Source: Neptuniibacter sp. (GTDB lineage Bacteria > Pseudomonadota > Gammaproteobacteria > Pseudomonadales > Balneatricaceae). From it: DNA of 6,714 nt. The DNA is taken from assembly GCA_024686055.1 (NCBI GenBank), contig JAIBDV010000164.1, positions 1-6,714 of the forward strand, written 5' to 3'. Shown piece by piece: positions 5,170 to 6,714 of this stretch (the first letter of the stretch is position 1; every line of letters starts with the position of its first letter). A program made the position numbers and the translations under genes. The notes under the pieces are model-generated. The model was not told where the DNA came from and ran no database searches. It saw only the letters and a list, made by a program, of their open reading frames with translations.

Positions 5170-6714
5170 TTACAGCATCAGACGACGGATATCACTCAGC
5201 AGTGCGTTTACGTAAGTCAGGAACCGACCTGCATCGCTGCCGTTAATTGCGCGGTGGTCATAAGACAGACACAGCGGCAACATATTACGCGGTTCAAACT
5301 CTTTACCGTTCCAGCGCGGTTTGATGTCCGCTTTGGAAATACCCAGGATACCCACTTCAGGTGCGTTCACGATCGGCGTAAAACCCGTACCGCCGATGCC
5401 ACCCAGGCTGGAGATGGTGAAACATGCACCCTGCATTTCGTTTGGTTTAAGCTTGCGATCTTTCGCTTTGCCCGCCAGCTCGATCACTTCCTGAGACAAC
5501 TCGTAGATGCCTTTCTTATCGGCATCCTTGATCACTGGCACCATCAGGCCATGCGGCGTATCTACCGCAATACCGATGTTGACATACTTTTTGTAAACGA
5601 TGTGCTCGCCATCAGCATGCAAAGAAGCATTGAATTTGGGATTCTCAACCAGCGCTTTGGCAACCGCTTTGATCATGAAGGGCATCGGCGTCAGGCGTAC
5701 ACCTGCTTTCGCTGCCTCATCTTTCATCGATTTGCGGAACGCTTCCAGCTCAGTGATATCCGCTTCATCAAACTGCGTTACATGAGGAATGTTCAGCCAG
5801 CAGCGGGACATATTATCCCGGGTCAGCTTGCCGATTTTACTCAGTTTCTGCAGTTCAACTTCACCGAACTTGCTGAAGTCGATCTCTGGAATTGCCGGAA
5901 TACCGCTACCACCGGTAACCGCTGCTGCGGCAGGCTTTTCTTTCAGCTGCTTCAGGGCCTGCTTCACATACGCCTGAACGTCTTCTTTCAGGATGCGGGA
6001 ACGATTACCCGTGCCCTTAACTTCAGCCAGATCAACACCGAACTCACGAGCCAGACCACGAACAGCCGGGCCGGCATGAACGTTTTTGTTCTTTTTCTCC
6101 AGCTCTGCTGGAGACAGCTTGCCAGCAGTGGCCTGTGGCGCAGCCACCGGAGCAGCCGCCTTAACCGGGGTAGCAGGCGCTGCAGCAACCGGGGCGGGTG
6201 CCGCGACAGGTGCCGGGGCGGCCCCTTTAACTTCCAGCACCAGAATCAGGTCACCTTCGTTACAGGCACTACCTTCTTCGATCTTAATCGACTTAACCAC
6301 ACCACCTTTAGGTGCAGGTACTTCCATGGAAGCCTTGTCAGTTTCCAGCGCAATCAGGCTGTCGCCCTCTTTCACTTCATCACCAACACTGACCAGCACT
6401 TCAATTACATCGACGTCAGTCGCACCGGACAGGTCCGGTACGTTTACGTCTTCATCGCCACCTGCTACTGGCGCAGCAACCGGTGCTGGCGCTGCAGGTG
6501 CAGCAACCGCCGGAGCAGCTTGAGGAGCAGGCGACACTGCTGCTGCAGCGGCCGCTTCAGCCCCTGACAGTTGCAGCTCCAGCAACAGATCGCCTTCGTT
6601 ACAGGTATCGCCTTCATTGATGGCAACAGAGATCACGGTACCACCGACAGGCGCAGGTACTTCCATCGATGCTTTATCTGTTTCCAGCGCAACCAGGCCG
6701 TCACCTTCATTGAT
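5170..6714 (-). CDS. aceF: Dihydrolipoamide acetyltransferase (E2 of pyruvate dehydrogenase), C-terminal 514 residues; N-terminus off window
   Basis: E2 forms the core of the pyruvate dehydrogenase complex and transfers the acetyl group from lipoyl-lysine to CoA. The frame is open to the right edge. Visible residues, counted from 6714: the rest of one lipoyl domain, with ETDKASM and lipoyl Lys14; an Ala/Pro-rich swinging linker; a complete lipoyl domain (about 88-165) with Lys127 in the same motif; a second Ala/Pro linker; the E1/E3-binding domain (about 211-248, VRGLAREFGVDLAEVKGTG); and the catalytic domain (about 274-514). The last has FTISSLGGIGGTGFTPI and the active-site motif SYDHRAINGSD with His487. 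The motif is DHRxxNG rather than DHRxxDG; Azotobacter vinelandii E2p also has Asn there, so activity is expected. Two lipoyl domains are visible and more could lie upstream. The C-terminal DIRRLML resembles E. coli AceF. aceE would be expected beyond the right edge. Confidence 0.97.
   Translation of the reverse strand: MNEGDGLVALETDKASMEVPAPVGGTVISVAINEGDTCNEGDLLLELQLSGAEAAAAAAVSPAPQAAPAVAAPAAPAPVAAPVAGGDEDVNVPDLSGATDVDVIEVLVSVGDEVKEGDSLIALETDKASMEVPAPKGGVVKSIKIEEGSACNEGDLILVLEVKGAAPAPVAAPAPVAAAPATPVKAAAPVAAPQATAGKLSPAELEKKNKNVHAGPAVRGLAREFGVDLAEVKGTGNRSRILKEDVQAYVKQALKQLKEKPAAAAVTGGSGIPAIPEIDFSKFGEVELQKLSKIGKLTRDNMSRCWLNIPHVTQFDEADITELEAFRKSMKDEAAKAGVRLTPMPFMIKAVAKALVENPKFNASLHADGEHIVYKKYVNIGIAVDTPHGLMVPVIKDADKKGIYELSQEVIELAGKAKDRKLKPNEMQGACFTISSLGGIGGTGFTPIVNAPEVGILGISKADIKPRWNGKEFEPRNMLPLCLSYDHRAINGSDAGRFLTYVNALLSDIRRLML
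6254..6714 (-). repeat. Direct repeat encoding two lipoyl domains of aceF
   Basis: Segments 6254-6375 and 6593-6714 are similar at the DNA level with an exact 339-bp (113-codon) offset. For example, GCAGGTACTTCCAT occurs at 6314 and 6653, and CCTTCGTTACAGG at 6254 and 6593. Both encode ETDKASMEVPAP and CNEGDL. This is the known lipoyl-domain duplication of E2 proteins, kept fairly homogeneous. Confidence 0.8.

Noticed and set aside
6081..6240. Low-complexity GC-rich stretch that might look like a foreign or tandem-repeat insert
   Set aside because: It encodes the Ala/Pro-rich linker between lipoyl and binding domains, a normal feature of E2 proteins.
5152..6567. Long 471-residue open frame on the + strand across aceF
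   Set aside because: It is antisense to aceF, whose lipoyl, binding and catalytic motifs are unmistakable. Its product is rich in Arg, Cys and aromatic residues with no domain, as expected from the opposite strand of an open GC-biased gene.

Overview
The window looks like a chromosomal segment of a gammaproteobacterium. The divergent mpl/fbp pair followed by a short family I ppa resembles enterobacterial and pseudomonad housekeeping neighbourhoods. The E2 component of pyruvate dehydrogenase is of the multi-lipoyl gammaproteobacterial type, with an Asn in the DHRxxNG active-site motif as in Azotobacter/Pseudomonas enzymes. Moderate GC content and a large chemoreceptor suggest a motile aquatic (Oceanospirillales- or Pseudomonas-like) organism; the genus is inferred only loosely.

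Layout, left to right. The 5' part of mpl (peptidoglycan recycling ligase, - strand, cut by the left edge) starts with GTG at 433. After a 221-bp divergent intergenic region come fbp (class I fructose-1,6-bisphosphatase, 655-1662, +) and ppa (inorganic pyrophosphatase, 1807-2340, +). ppa has its own good sigma-70 promoter and a strong hairpin/T-tract terminator. That terminator (2355-2385) has A- and T-runs on both sides of the stem, so it should also stop the convergent chemoreceptor gene. The chemoreceptor (2403-4283, -) has two membrane segments, a long periplasmic sensor built from two similar halves, a HAMP domain and a cytoplasmic signalling domain. Upstream of it in the same direction is a creA-like lipoprotein gene (4458-4931, -). 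The right end holds the 3' part of aceF (5170-6714, -, N-terminus off the window), followed by a strong UUCG-loop terminator at 5049-5073.

The part least explained by routine annotation is the gap between creA and the chemoreceptor. It holds a tandem array of four ATGACC/ATGACT words at exactly 11-bp spacing (GGTCAT/AGTCAT on the coding strand). The array runs directly into a perfect TATAAT -10 box on the chemoreceptor strand. This is the architecture of an OmpR/PhoB-family response-regulator site, and the GTCAT core matches the core of the Pho box. With the probable helical bimodular type of sensor, this suggests a regulated, possibly phosphate-related, taxis receptor. The aceF 3' untranslated region is a second item of interest: it is a chain of closely packed hairpins ending in the terminator.

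Functionally, fbp (gluconeogenesis), ppa (pyrophosphate removal), aceF (pyruvate to acetyl-CoA) and mpl (cell-wall recycling) are core metabolism. The chemoreceptor and creA are accessory or envelope functions. No mobile element, CRISPR array, tRNA or rRNA was seen.
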